A stretch of DNA of 64,000 nt, from positions 30,817,794 to 30,881,793 of the forward strand of contig QVOM02000101.1 of the NCBI GenBank assembly GCA_003586115.2, read 5' to 3'. Shown here in pieces: positions 11,868 to 23,358 of the stretch (within the stretch, counting starts at the first letter, position 1; each line of letters opens with the position of its first letter). The translations under genes were made by a program, and so were the position numbers. Origin of the DNA: Salvator merianae. Its lineage: Eukaryota > Chordata > Lepidosauria > Squamata > Teiidae. The notes beneath the pieces were generated by a model, which was not told where the DNA came from, searched no databases, and was given only the letters and a program-made list of their open reading frames with translations.

Positions 11868-12355
11868 TCAAGCTGCAACATCTTGACCTCTTCAGTGTTG
11901 AAAGATGATGTTTAAGAGAAGACCTGACTGAAGTATATAAAATCATGCATGGGATGGAAAAGGTGGTTGGAGAAAAAAATCTTTTTCTCTATCATACAAT
12001 TCTAGAACCTATTGGACAGAAGCATTAGGACCAACAAGGGGAAGATTCTTTTTTTTTTTTTTTCCCCATCAGAGAATAATTTGTTGATGCAATTTACTAC
12101 CAGAAGACATGGTGACAGAAAGTAACTTGGATAAATTTAAGGAAGGATTAAACAAATTCACTGTGGACAGGGTGGAGAGACAGGAAATATGCCTCTAAAT
12201 GCCATTTGCAAGGAATTGAGAGCAGGTGAAAGTTAGGCCTTCATCTTCTGCTTAGAAATTCCCAGGAGCAATTGGTAGGCCACTGTGTGAGACAGGATAC
12301 TGGACTAGATGAATCATGTCCTGATACAGCATGACACCCCTTATGTTTTAACCGT
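11868..12355 (+). mobile_element. CR1 LINE 3' part, segment right of nested insertion
   Basis: Continues the CR1 C-terminus: 'LFSVE', 'REDLTEVYKIMHGME' and 'LLMQFTTRRHGDRK', then 'LNAICKELRAGES'. It ends in the shared 3' untranslated sequence (gacaggatactggactagat, then cccttatgtttt). An A/T homopolymer near 12052-12063 breaks the frame. Together with 10686-11330 it forms one old, internally deleted copy. Confidence 0.87.
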
Positions 12356-14348
12356 TATTGTAAACACAGATGTCCTAAATTGCAGACCCCAATTTATTCT
12401 ATTTTGATGGGGGTCTCCTGATCCAGGGCCAGTTCCCAGTAGTGCATTATAGCCATTTTATGGGCATTTGCAGCTGTGAACCACATTGGATATTCTTGTG
12501 ACGTTGTTGAACAACTCCTGTCATCTATTGCCATTGGCCAGGATGGCTGGGGTTAATGGAATCTATAGTTCAACAACATATGGGTGACCATAACATTGCT
12601 GGCCCTGGCAGTGGATTGGAGCTGGGCCCTGACAAACAATAGAAGACCTTCCCCTCATATGATACATTCCAAAACTGAAAACATGTGTAGAGTGCAAGAA
12701 TAAATAAGTGAGAAACTCAACAGCCAGAGAAACTGTATGTGCCTGGGCCAACTGGCTAGCAACTGTTATTTCTGGGATCCTGAAAAATATCAGTTTGCCA
12801 ATGGTAGCTATATTGCCAGGACAGATGAATAAAAGCAGCAGTTGAGTGTTGCTGTTTAATATTTAATTTATTTTTAGTCTCTAATTCCAGTAACTGTTTA
12901 TTTTACTTCAAAATAAGAATTCTATACTAAACATTTTAATATTACATCATAAGTAAAGTTGCTGGTTTTATATGAGAGGAGAAACACAAGCTTGCTCTTC
13001 CCTGACTCCATGAAGAAAGAACCTGGAAGATGGTGAGATATGGGACAGAAGGCTCCAAATCTCATGGGAGTGACTGCCTATCTTGAGGTGGTTCCTCAAA
13101 TGCCACTGCAAGTCAAAGCTCTCCTCTAAGCAGTGAAAATCTTGTAGGGATACTCTTTGGAGGCCGAGAAATGGTGCCAGATATCTTCCATTTTTGATCT
13201 GCAGAAGGAAGTCCATGTGGGATTCTCAGTCTTCAAGTCCCCTCTCCCCCTGGTGCATCCACATGGGTTGAGGAAGAAAATTACCCTGATGTGTAAGCAG
13301 CATCAGAGTTCATTGAACTGGATTACTGGTGGGTCACTTTAGTTGGGATCCAGTTTGGCACAGGAGCATCTGGACACTCAAGCCCTTGTATATTCGGGTG
13401 TATGACACTCTTGACTCTGGACACTGGAGGGAACCCGAGATGCCCAGTGGATAATTCACTGATCTTATTGACAAATACACCTCCTCCTTATTGGTGAATA
13501 TCCTTCACCCACTACAGGAATCTTCCCCCCCCCATAACTCTTGTGTGTGCGTGCGTGTGCACAGTGTGTGTGTGAAATATGCAAGATTGTGGTTTATTTT
13601 TTTATATGATTCTTGTACATAACTATAAAAGTCTAATGAATTATATTTATAGTATACCCAGATTGAGAGGAAATTCAAAGGCACAAGTTACTGAAATTAT
13701 GTGTCTTCCTCTTTTCCAAAAGAAAAAGAAAGAGCAGGAGGAGGAGCAGGGGAGACAATGCAGACAAGTACACGTATCTGCCCTACATCTCCTTTCCACA
13801 CCACAATGGGGGGGAGGGGGCAGCTTCAGACTGTGTTTCCCATCTATCAGCCTTGGAGAGTTTGGTCCCCCTGGCCAAAACAACTCACTCAGGCAAAGCA
13901 GTAGCAACTCTCAGCCTCATTGCACACTCAGGCATGGGTGGGCAGCTGGCTGCAAGCTTTGCATTTTTACTCTTTTAATTTAGGAAATGCAGACTGTACA
14001 TACACAGGTGAGAACTGTGCAGTAGTGACCATTATTATTATTGATTGTCCTCCAAGGGGAATTCCTTTATTCTCTTGAGTTAAGGAGATTTCTGCATGCC
14101 TTTCCTTCCCTGTCAGGGGTAGGGAAGGATGGGACACATTTCCTAGATATCCCCTGGGAAGACATTTCTTTTTTAAAGAAATGTGTTTTTTTAAAAAGCT
14201 TTCTAGTGTGTATCTCCTTCACATTCAAAGGTGCCTCTAGATCTCAGAAGAAAATTGTGGGATCTTGTTTAGATCCCACAATTGTCTCTTGCCTCCACTG
14301 TCAGGCAGCAGGACTCAATCCTGAACTCTTACCTCTGTCTGTTGGTTC
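12356..14348. other. No gene recognised
   Basis: No transposon end or credible exon recognised. A short TG-rich tract lies at 13541-13573 and a G-rich patch at 13808-13820. A 134-residue plus-strand frame at 13579-13983 has no family resemblance and includes low-complexity Lys/Glu. A perfect 13-bp-stem hairpin (aattgtgggatct, 5-base loop, complement) lies at 14253-14283. Confidence 0.5.
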
Positions 14349-14464
14349 CTTGTGTTCCTGTTCCAAATACCTGGATGCTGGTAAAACACTTGCCCACTTT
14401 CCTTTGTTTTGTTTTCTGTGCTTTGCTAGCATCTAGGTAATTCAAACAGGAACAGGAACACAAG
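14349..14464. mobile_element. Palindromic MITE-like element
   Basis: The left arm cttgtgttcctgttcc, then acctggatgctgg, is repeated inverted on the right as ctagcatctaggt and ggaacaggaacacaag. The whole ~116 bp folds back on itself. No target-site duplication is clear, so superfamily is not assigned. Confidence 0.5.
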
Positions 14465-14984
14465 CAGCTGGCAGATTGAGATAAGCAAATGGTATTACAA
14501 GAAAACTGGCACCATTGCCAGATTTCCCATAATACTGATGTTTCAAAGTTTTGATCTACTAACCCAGGACTATATTGGGAATACCAATATCCATGGCAAT
14601 CCCAATAAAGCCCTTGGAGAACTGTGGATCTGGAGGCACCCACAGATAGCATGACAAGGAAAAAACAAAACAAAAAACCCACTGTCCTTGGACCAAGGAG
14701 ACTCTTGGTACTCACTGACAAGGGCTCTCCACTGTTGTCAGGTCTGGCATATAAACTTGGAAGAAGCTGACCACTTCCCTTCCTGCTTTCCTTCAGGGAG
14801 GGGTTTGAGATGGTAGACTTTTCACTCAGATTCCATAAAGCAAATAATTGTAAGTGTAAAAAATAAAAGGTAATGATTTGCTGAAGGGGTGGCAAGAGAA
14901 GACTTGGGCAGCATGTGGAAGAGAAGGATGGGTGGATATAAATTGATTGTAGGGGCCTGTTCATGTTTTAAACTACTGAGTGTC

Positions 14985-15215
14985 AGGGATGCTCACTAGT
15001 GAAGCGCTTGCACATTTCACAGAGGCACTGGTGACTGGGAGCAGACTACAGGACAGTATTGTGCTCCACAGCTGTACTGGGAACAGCTGAATTACTCCCG
15101 GTACACTGAATTTATGACTGCTTCCGGATGCAAACACAGAGTGGTGTGGCTGCAGCTGTGCCATCACATGTCATTCCTGGTCACCATGGCAGTGGCCAGA
15201 AGTTTGGCATGGTGC
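14985..15215 (-). mobile_element. Dispersed repeat C, partial copy
   Basis: Resembles, in inverted orientation, the repeat at 62361-62825. Shared blocks in the same order are gctcactag, gcttgcacattt, actgggagcag, cacagctgt and gtcaccatgg. The longest copy has TIR-like ends (TATGGGCCTTTTCACACTT), so this is probably a non-autonomous DNA transposon. Confidence 0.45.
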
Positions 15216-15545
15216 CAAAAGGGGTGAAAATGGCACAGTCAGCCTAAAGCAAACCTTAATTATCAAGAATCTCCAAGGACATTTATTTACTGGTAACTCT
15301 GAAATAATAAGCTTTCACCTTGTTATGGAACAATTTTTAAAAGTTTGCTTTGCTTGCTGCACATTTAATTATAGGTGTTTCTTATTCATAGCATTGATTG
15401 CATTTTTGCATATAACGATGATGAAACTTCACAATTTATTTTCATTGATGAGCTACAGACTGCCAAAATCCTGTCTCTTTCTCCTCTCTCTGTTTCTTGT
15501 ATCTGTGTGAGTCAGAAAAAGATGTAAGGGGAAGTTGACCCTGAA
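15216..15545. other. No gene recognised
   Basis: Short AT-rich stretch without features that I can name. Confidence 0.5.
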
Positions 15546-15653
15546 GCTACATCCAGACATTGGTTATTTATTCTGCTATATTCCAAAATAATCCATGTTT
15601 TATTTTGGAATATCAAAATATAGCAGAATAAATGACCAATGATTGGATGTAGC
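15546..15653. mobile_element. Palindromic MITE (108 bp)
   Basis: Long terminal inverted repeats: GCTACATCCAGACATTGGTT on the left and the complement of gaccaatgattggatgtagc on the right. Complementarity continues through ttattctgctatat and nearly to the centre. Flanks cctgaa and ctgaga may be a worn duplication. It has no coding capacity. Confidence 0.7.
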
Positions 15654-16109
15654 CTGAGATTGGCCACTCTTTGTTACATTTTTATATAACTCATACAAGC
15701 TGATTGTGTCAGCTGCATGTGCCACTGCCATAGGATTTTGGGCTGACTACAGTTTGCTTTGTTTGTTCATCATTATTCATGCCATGTATTTCTTCATACG
15801 CATCCATATATATTTTATTTACTCACCTGTATAAATTTATTGTGCTCACACGTTTTTCTCTGTGTAAAGCTTTGTAGCTGCTTACTGCTGCTTTGCTTAG
15901 AGACTGGTTGGCAGGGGAGAAAAATAAGTGAGATTTCTGGAAGCTTTAAGGCCATTTTCCCAGGTGAAAGACATAGTTAGAAGACTTTCCTAGCAGTCAG
16001 AGAAATGACTAAAATAGAAGGAAGGGGCAGTCAGAGGAGTGGGTGTTTACCTGCTCTTAGGCGGAAATAGAGAAAGTATAAATCCTCCTGTGAGTCTGGT
16101 GAAACACAA
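15654..16109. other. No gene recognised
   Basis: Unremarkable sequence before the L2 LINE. No exon or transposon end is recognised. Confidence 0.5.
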
Positions 16110-16757
16110 GTTAGAATGCCCTATTACACCTATCATGTGGTAGTAGTGATGGTGAAAAGGACTTATATTTTTGCCATCATTGCATCCTTGAGTAGCCATT
16201 TAGCAAAGCTTTTGACTGATAAATGGCCTTATAAGATCAAGATCAAGGGAAATGGCCATCTAACATCCATTGCAACAAATTTGAAGAGTACTTTGAGGGC
16301 AAAGTCACTCAATTCATGGTAGATTGGATGACAGTTAGGAACAGTCCAGAGGAAGTGTCCAGAAAAATGTCTTGTCAAGTTATTTTGGATCATTTTCAAT
16401 TATTGTAACCTAAGAATGTAGACAAACTATTTGCTCGGTTCAATCAACTACATGCCCTCTGAATTCTTGCCCTTCTTGTTTGCTAAAAGCTAGCTAGCAG
16501 GGTATAACTAGATGGGTCCACTATGTAGTGAATACCTCTTTGAGAGATGGGACGGTCCATCTGGCTCTTAAAGAGGTGGAGGTGTGGCCTCTCCACAAGA
16601 GGTAATCCCTGGATCCAGAAGAGCTAAACTATCAACTGGTGCTCAATGTACCCTTTTGGGGCAAGGTATTGGAGAGAGCCATGTCTTTTCAACTGCTGGT
16701 AAGCTTGGAAGAAGCTGATTATCTGGAGCCATTTCCACTGGGCTTCAGGCCAGTTAT

Positions 16758-16795
16758 TTATTTATTTTATTTTATTTATTTGCATTTTTATGGCA
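16758..16795 (-). mobile_element. 38-bp L2 3' tail nested in L2
   Basis: Read on the minus strand this is ATAAAAATGC followed by AAATAAAT-type tail units, the same as the 3' terminus of the L2 at 34743-34790. It is flanked by the 7-bp direct repeat cagttat (16751-16757 and 16796-16802) and splits the host L2 frame between 'GFRP' and 'GTET'-like sequence. It looks like an extremely 5'-truncated retrotransposition event. Confidence 0.65.
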
Positions 16796-16952
16796 CAGTT
16801 ATGGCACAGAAACTAACTTAGTCACCTTGGTTGAAGATCTTCTCTGGGAGAACGATGACTATATTGGTTCTCCTAGATCTTTTGGTGGTTTTTGATACCA
16901 TTTACCATGGTATCTTTCTGGAAAGACTTTGGAGTCAGGGAATTGCAGTCCC

Positions 16953-17110
16953 TGGGCATTTTCACACTTACTATACTAGCACAGACTAATTAGTCTAACT
17001 AGTCTGTGCTAGCATAGTAATTTACCAAACAGTGCGGGCACTATCTGCACTGCATGGCTGAAAAGCTTACCAGAAGCTAGCTACTGGCATTTGCAGTGTG
17101 AATGCTGGTA
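16953..17110. mobile_element. Palindromic MITE-like insertion in L2
   Basis: The core is a 53-bp near-perfect palindrome at 16968-17020 (ttactatactagcacagac mirrored by gtctgtgctagcatagtaa). The outer edges carry ggcattttcacactt and its inverted relative gcagtgtgaatgc. It sits where the L2 frame should be continuous, so it is younger than that L2. Exact ends are uncertain. Confidence 0.55.
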
Positions 17111-18001
17111 GCTGTGCCTGATCCTTGGGGTCTTGGAGTAAGGTGTGGTCAGTGCACAAATGACACTCAGTTCTATCTCTGTATGCCATCTGAATCGGGA
17201 GAGGTGGTTGAAATGGTTGACAAGTGTCTGGAGGCTGTAATGGGCTGGATAAGGATGGAGGTGCAGGGTCTCGAGCCCATGAAGTTGGGAGGGAGCCTGT
17301 CCTCAATGGGTTTGTAATGTCCAGGAGGGGACAGGTTCAAAATTTGGGAGTGCTCTTAGACTCTGTGCTGATGCTTGAAGCTCAGGTAAAAATATTGATC
17401 AACAGCATCTGTTTTCAGGTCTGGCTTGTTTGCCAGCTATAGCCTCTTCTGAACAGAGATGATCTTGCCAGAGTAACTCATATCTGCTAACTTCTAGATT
17501 GAACTATTGCAATGCACTCTACATAGGGCAAAGATGGTTCTGAAGCTGTGACTGGTGCAAAATGCAGCAGCTAAAATGCTGACTGGAATGGCTGGCCAGA
17601 TGCATATCATACCAGCCTTAAAAGAGCTGCATTGGCTGCCAATTTGCCACTGAGACTAATTCATGTTGTTAACTTTATATGTCTTTAAACAGCTTGGGCC
17701 CAAAATATCTAAAGGAATGCCTTCTCCCATACAGGTAATGCCATATCTTAAGATCTGCAGGGGAGGTCCTTCTGATTGTACAATAACTTTTAATAGTCAA
17801 TGGGGTGAGAGGACCCGTGATAGGATCATCTCAGCGGTAGCCCCCAGACTATGGAATAGTCTCCCTCCTGCAGTGTGTTAGTCACCTTCACTTCAGGAGT
17901 TCAGGAAATATGTGAAAACACACTTATTTACACTTATCTTCGACTGAGGAAGCAGCTTCCCCTCCTCTCTTTCAGGCACTGTTAGTGTTTTTAGTGTATC
18001 T

Positions 18002-18026
18002 ACATCTATATCTATATCTATATCTA
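18002..18026. repeat. (ATCTAT)n short repeat
   Basis: Four hexamer units shortly after the end of the L2 coding sequence. Confidence 0.8.
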
Positions 18027-18754
18027 GATTAAGTAAAAAGATAGTGGAAGAGAAATAATAGTGAGAAAATGGGGAATGCCTATGCCAACCTATATGTCAG
18101 AAAATTCTAAAGGAAACCAGTTTTGCTTTCCTTTCTTAAAAATAAATGAATAAAAATAAAATAAAGAAATCTTCAATTTTCCTCTGATTTCATAAAGAGT
18201 AAAAATAATTGTTTTTGTGCTGCAGTAACAAGTTCAAAGACTTAACATAATTATTAGTGCAAAATGGACAAAATTTGAAAGGATCCCCCCAGCATTATAA
18301 ATGTTTTGTCCTATTTAACATTTACTCAGCTATTAAATATGTTTTCCACTATACTTTAGAAATTATTTTGCATTGATTTTAACCCTGATGATTGAGGCAT
18401 AGTGATTCATATCATACTAGCATGATTAAACCTTTGTAAATTGTGCTATCACTCACATTTCACATTCTCTTTTTCTTTTTTTTCCCTTCCTCTTTCTGAC
18501 TTCAAATGATGCTGGAAATTGAGTTGAAATATTGTTGGGAGGAAGGAAGAGAGCGATTCACTGATAAAATTATGATAAAGCTAATTTTCCAGTAATGCTG
18601 GGCACAAATGATTTGCATGAGAAAATCTTTTGTGCAATCAATGCTTCTTATGTTTGTCATAAACAGTTGGTAACAACTTGAACAATTGCTTCCAGGGACT
18701 GCAACACAAGTCAATATGTTCCTAACAAAAACTGCAATGCAAACTGGTCCCTAG
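18027..18754. other. No gene recognised
   Basis: AT-rich sequence. If the minus-strand candidate exon at 18755-18930 is real, this stretch would hold its 3' untranslated region. I see no canonical AATAAA signal close downstream on that strand. Confidence 0.45.
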
Positions 18755-18930
18755 TCAGTGCTGTGAACTCCTTTTCTCATGCTGTTTGCGTCTTGTCCCA
18801 GCAGGAAGCAAGGAAGTCACTCTGGCACATATGGTGTCAATTTGGCTCTTCAGACTCTTCATCAGGCTGAGCTGCATGGTGCTCAGTGGAGAGCTAAGCT
18901 TGAAGTTATGAATATTATCCAGAACTTGCT
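18755..18930 (-). CDS. Possible terminal coding exon of an unidentified gene
   Basis: On the minus strand, a pyrimidine-containing acceptor (tttgccttttcag) ends at 18931. It is followed by an open frame of 58 codons to a TGA at 18755-18757. The predicted peptide, beginning after the split codon with 'QVLDNIHNFKLSS', is amphipathic through 'LSLMKSLKSQIDTICARV' with leucine/isoleucine spacing like a short coiled coil. It ends basic ('AGTRRKQHEKRSSQH'). I do not recognise the protein. The segment is less AT-rich than its surroundings. Against it: no partner exon or donor can be shown in this window, no polyadenylation signal is clear, and 58 codons can stay open by chance. Confidence 0.27.
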
Positions 18931-19080
18931 CTGAAAAGGCAAACATGTCAACATTTCAGCCTTAAGTTAGTGGATTTGTCTTTGTTTTGCCTTTGCAAAC
19001 TCTACTTATTATTACATTTACTGTATATTATCCTCTTCAATAATTTCTCTCCACCTCAGGAATTATAACCACAAAATAAA

Positions 19081-19081
<1 letters not shown>

Positions 19082-19121
<40 letters not shown>
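19082..19121. repeat. (CA)n microsatellite
   Basis: About 20 uninterrupted CA units. Confidence 0.98.
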
Positions 19122-19122
<1 letters not shown>

Positions 19123-21387
19123 GCTTGGCAGCATGAAAAAGTGAGAAATAAATAAAACTGTATTGTACCAGTCCAGGTAAAATCATTAAATTGCCCAGGA
19201 ATTTTCATTTGAACAGATTCTGGGTGTGATCGGACTAGCTATTTCAGTCACCTTCTGGGTAAATTTGACCCTGCAGGGGATGGACTGGAAATCATCAGCA
19301 TCGCCTTACCCTGCTCCCCAGCCCCTTCAACAACTAGGAGAAAACCACTCTCAGGTTGCCTTACTCTGAGCAGAGTGCACCTCTACCAGCCTTGAAGTGC
19401 TTATTATAGCAGAGTGACCAGTAAGGCCCACAGGAACCCAACAGACAATTGGGCAGTCAGGGAAGGACACTAGCAAGCTCTTGCCAGCACCAGGAAGAGT
19501 TTCCTTTGGAACTCAATTAAATAGATTGAAGGAAGCTGAAACTATAACTAAAAAAATTCTGCCTTCTTTAAAAATGTACTTTAAAAGCACCCTAGACATC
19601 TTATAGTAGTGCAGAGCGGGGTGAGAGAGACTTGAGATTTATTCTGAGAATGAATTTGTTTGCAGACAAAAATAACCTGGCAGTTAAAGAGATAAGCAGG
19701 AGAAAAAGCAGCAAAGAGGTGGGTATTTCATGCCCAGTGACCAATCAGTGAGCAGCACCCTTTGCAGTCATGGTAGGTTGCCTGTTGAAGCACATAGGCT
19801 GCACTTTGGGCAAGTTTTTAGATGAATGTGAATGCATGTGTTTTGAAAGTTTTTTTTCTGTGTGCCTAGGAATTATTTGCTCATTTTATTCAGGTGGTTT
19901 TAAAATTCTCTAGTATGATCATACCCTTGCTTGCAACAGGTGAACTCAGTTTGGAGAATGCTAGGATGTGGCAGCAAACAATATCGTATTTTACACATAT
20001 AATTCAAGAATATAGCTCTGTAGGTAGACCATAATATACATGACAGTAGACAAATATGATGTGGACATGTGCACGAGTCTAAAACTGTGGCTGAGTTTGC
20101 AAAGAGCTAAAACTCAGTGTTTCCTCTTGAGTGACTCCTTGAGGAAAACACAATCTTCTAAGGAATCTTTTGCTTTGCTGTGAACCAGGTTCCTTTGAGC
20201 CATTCCTGACAAGCCTTTACAGACCTCTTGGGTGGCTCTACTGCCCTGCTGGTGCCAAGTGCTTCTACTTCCTATTCTTCAGTCTCTAGCCATCTGTGCT
20301 GCAACCTAGACTCAATTTCATTGTCTGCTGGCCCATGCAGGTCTTTTGCTCTTTACAGTCATTATTCGGATGCTGACAAAGGTTAGGAGGATAATAACAA
20401 CAAACAACAACAACCACTACCTCTGATTGTGTGATCAGACATGCTTAAAGAGGCATCCTCTGTGTGAATTTGAGTCTGAAATGGCAGAGTTTTTTTTTTT
20501 TTCTTTCCTCTGCATTAGCCCACCCCATCTAGAAATCTCAGAAAGATTGCCTCCTAATCATTTGGAATTCCATAGCTCTGAAAACACCTCTTTCTTTAAG
20601 CCAGGTTAGACAGGAAAGTGCAAAAGCAAAGAGGTGGGCCCAATTAGTGACCAATCAGTAGTCACGGTAGATGTTACTTGGCTTGGAGTCAAATGCAAGT
20701 TGCAGCATGGGAAAATAAGGAAAGTTCTCAGCCACATGTTTGGGTGTGTGATACTTTTTTTCTTAAAGGGGTGACTTGAAAAGTCCTGTCTGCTTGCACT
20801 CTGAGATGACTTAGATAGTTCTCAGGTGAAGTTGCTCACATGTCAGTCTGCCTGTCTCTCCTCTCATGTACATGCTATGTTAGGAAAGGAGGATCAGATG
20901 TGGTGATGACAAACAGGGACCACATGCTACCATCTCTATGGCACTTTTGAGACACTTTCTTTGCAGCCAGACTGAGGAAACTGAAGTATCACCATTTTCT
21001 CTGAAATAGCAATTGGCCATAAATTGCAGTTTGGTTCTGCAAGGTTTATTTTGTAATAGGAGACAAGCTGGCTATTCCATAAAGATCCATCTTTTCTAGC
21101 ATGATGGGATTTGTAGTTTGAAACACTTACTGTACAGTGCAGTGATTTTCTAACATTGTGATTATAATGAAGAAAGTCAGCTAAAACCATAGTATTTGCA
21201 TTTCCAGTTTCTTCTCTGGACACACTTTGGTAGGCAAGGAAAATGAAGATATAAACCAAAAATGTACTGCCAAAAATCTAAACTGTAGAATTCTTCATTG
21301 CAACACATGGGGAACCACTGAGTAACCTACTTGCCCTGTGTATCACCACAAAGCTCAGGGTTTTTTTCTTCTACTGCCAGATCGAAT
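19122..21387. other. No gene recognised; one short internal duplication
   Basis: No exon or transposon terminus recognised. A block near 19690-19780 (gcaaagaggtgg, then gtgaccaatcag and gtcatggtag) recurs near 20622-20680 (gcaaagaggtgg, gtgaccaatcag, gtcacggtag). This indicates either a small segmental duplication or a dispersed repeat I cannot name. Confidence 0.5.
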
Positions 21388-21404
21388 GAATATATATATA
21401 CATA

Positions 21405-21455
<51 letters not shown>

Positions 21456-21532
21456 ATCTATATATCTCTCTATATCTATATCTATATCTATGTCTATATA
21501 TATTTCATATATATATGAAAAAAAAAAAAAAC
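21388..21532. repeat. (TATC)n / (TATATC)n compound microsatellite ending in poly-A
   Basis: TA units, then about a dozen TATC units, then TATATC and TA variants, closing with a run of A. Confidence 0.96.
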
Positions 21533-21655
21533 TATAACACCTGTGATGATGATCTTCAGAAACCAACTTTTAACTTTACACATTTCTGGAAGCAGTTAAA
21601 TATCCATATAAAAGTAGTTTCAGTGGAGCTAATGCTCATATTGGGCAGTCAAAAT

Positions 21656-21657
21656 GA

Positions 21658-21717
<60 letters not shown>
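21656..21717. repeat. (AAAG)n microsatellite
   Basis: About 15 AAAG units without interruption. Confidence 0.97.
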
Positions 21718-23235
21718 CTTTGAAACTTTCTAACATGAAATAGATCAACTTTAATTCTAAAAGTTTGATTTTTACTTCACATATTAATAGCATCTGAAGT
21801 TCTAATACTGTGCTGTCAGTCTGTGTTTTATTCAGCTTTAGTTGAATTGGTAATATGATGGTATTTCAATTGTGAGTGTCCCTGTAAGAAGTAAATAGGA
21901 AATATACTGCTTTTCCAAGAACCACGTTGACTAATATTTATTTTCTAGAATTCTTCCAAGTGCCTCAGAATTGTAGTTCCAGTTATAACATTTGCAACTA
22001 CATTTCAGTATAGAATATAATATGGGTGATCAAACAGAGTTTATTTAAAACAGTTTTTTTTTTTTAATTCTTTCTGCTTAAGCACTATCAGTTTCAATAC
22101 AATACACTGTATATGTGTGAGTATAAACACAAACACACACATATCATGAATGATGGCCTAAAATGTGTTTTAAGTGATTGGATGAATGAATGAAATAAAG
22201 AGAAGTTCCCTGCAGAAACATGCAGCTACAGCAAGGCATTACAGGAAGCATGGTCTCAGATTATATCTACATGACACATTATGGTTGGCATAGGGTCCAC
22301 CATAATGGGTACCAAAAAAATATGTAAAATAAAAGATTTGTACACCTCTGCATTAAACTACTTTTCCACCTTTCAAGGGATTTTTACACTGATAGTGACT
22401 CTAGGGTAGTCTCAGTACAGGTGTCCACAGTAAAGATGTGAAGAAGATAGTCTTGGAGCTGAGATTATTCTAATATTCATGTGTAGGTAAAGCCATTATC
22501 ACAACTAGCTTTTTCTATTCTAGTGCCTTCAGTCTTTCTGCCACAATGTGCTCAGTTAAGACCACAGTTCATATTCCTGCAAATTCTGGCACTAGATTCA
22601 GAAATACAGCTCTAGAGATGTCATCTTCTCAGATAGTGAAGCATTTGAAAATAATTATATTAAGGCATAATACCAACAAATCACTGTGTAGTACAAAATG
22701 GTGCTGTGTGAAACTGCCATCAGTGAAAAACCGAGAATTAGGGGAACCGTGGATATCCAGTCAACCAATGTAAGTAAATGGTATTCTTGAAGGGAGCCCA
22801 AACTCCACATAAGTCAATGGTACTGCAGCAAAAAAGACTCAAGCTATGAGTGTGTCAGGGGAACTTTGGGAAGGTGTACCAAACAACCAATGTAAGGACC
22901 GTATCCCAGACCATCATTCGTCCTGTGTGGACAAAGCATGCACAAGGGTGTGTAGGACTTCTAGTATTCTATCATAAGTACAGAAGGGAGGTCCTTAGAT
23001 CAGAATTCCTTTTTTTCTTTAACCTTCACCCACCACTCTCTATCACTGGATGGTGGATGAAGTTGTATGGCTATAATTGATCACCAGAGGCATCACTATA
23101 CACAACTAGGGATAACCTGGGAGGCACCTAAATGCTCTTGGACTGGTGAGTGTATACACTTTTCCCTTCTACATGTCTGAGTGGATTTGGTAAGCTTGTG
23201 CATGTGCTACCAGCCTCCCCATCCCATTGTCACAA
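21718..23235. other. No gene recognised
   Basis: A T-run near 22055-22066 and a small palindrome (cattatgg, then ccataatg) at 22279-22311. No exon seen. The last few hundred bases may include more BovB 5' sequence that I cannot align by eye. Confidence 0.45.
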
Positions 23236-23344
23236 TAACTCACATCATAGCAAATATATTTTTCAACAGCTTGAAAGACAACTCTACACATGGAGATCTC
23301 AAGATGATCAGTACCGAGATCAGATACACTTTGCAGCCAAAAAT

Positions 23345-23358
23345 TGAGTGGCTCTATG
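23345..23358. repeat. Target-site duplication of nested insertion, left copy
   Basis: The 14-mer tgagtggctctatg is repeated exactly at 23455-23468. Removing one copy and the intervening 96 bp restores BovB continuity. Confidence 0.88.

Larger units (their letters stand above)
16110..17955 (+). mobile_element. L2-clade LINE, decayed copy with two nested insertions
   Basis: Frame fragments match L2 reverse transcriptase in order: 'TCPLNSCPSCLLKAS' with frameshifts near 16450; 'SLRDGTVHLALKEVE' near 16530; 'LEEADYLEPFPLGFRP' near 16710; 'TLVTLVEDLLWENDD' near 16820; 'SGEVVEMVDKCLEAVMG' near 17195; 'LVQNAAAKMLTGMAG' near 17550; and 'SAVAPRLWNSLPPAV' near 17830. The catalytic Tyr-Ala-Asp-Asp box reads Cys-Thr-Asn-Asp, so the copy is dead. 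About 60 residues around the 'PQGSILSP' region are missing, replaced by a palindromic insertion. It runs parallel to the better-preserved minus-strand L2 at 34743-36375. Confidence 0.85.

Noticed and set aside
13579..13983. 134-residue plus-strand frame
   Set aside because: Overlapped by frames on both strands, includes low-complexity Lys/Glu, and has no family resemblance.
14329..14964. 211-residue minus-strand frame, the longest in the window
   Set aside because: It runs through the palindromic element at 14349-14464, shows no recognisable domain and is rich in Ser/Leu/Cys. It is compatible with a chance frame, with no promoter or splice context.
21331..21733. Tyr/Leu/Ser-rich frames with a Lys/Glu tail
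   Set aside because: Translation of TATC and AAAG microsatellites.
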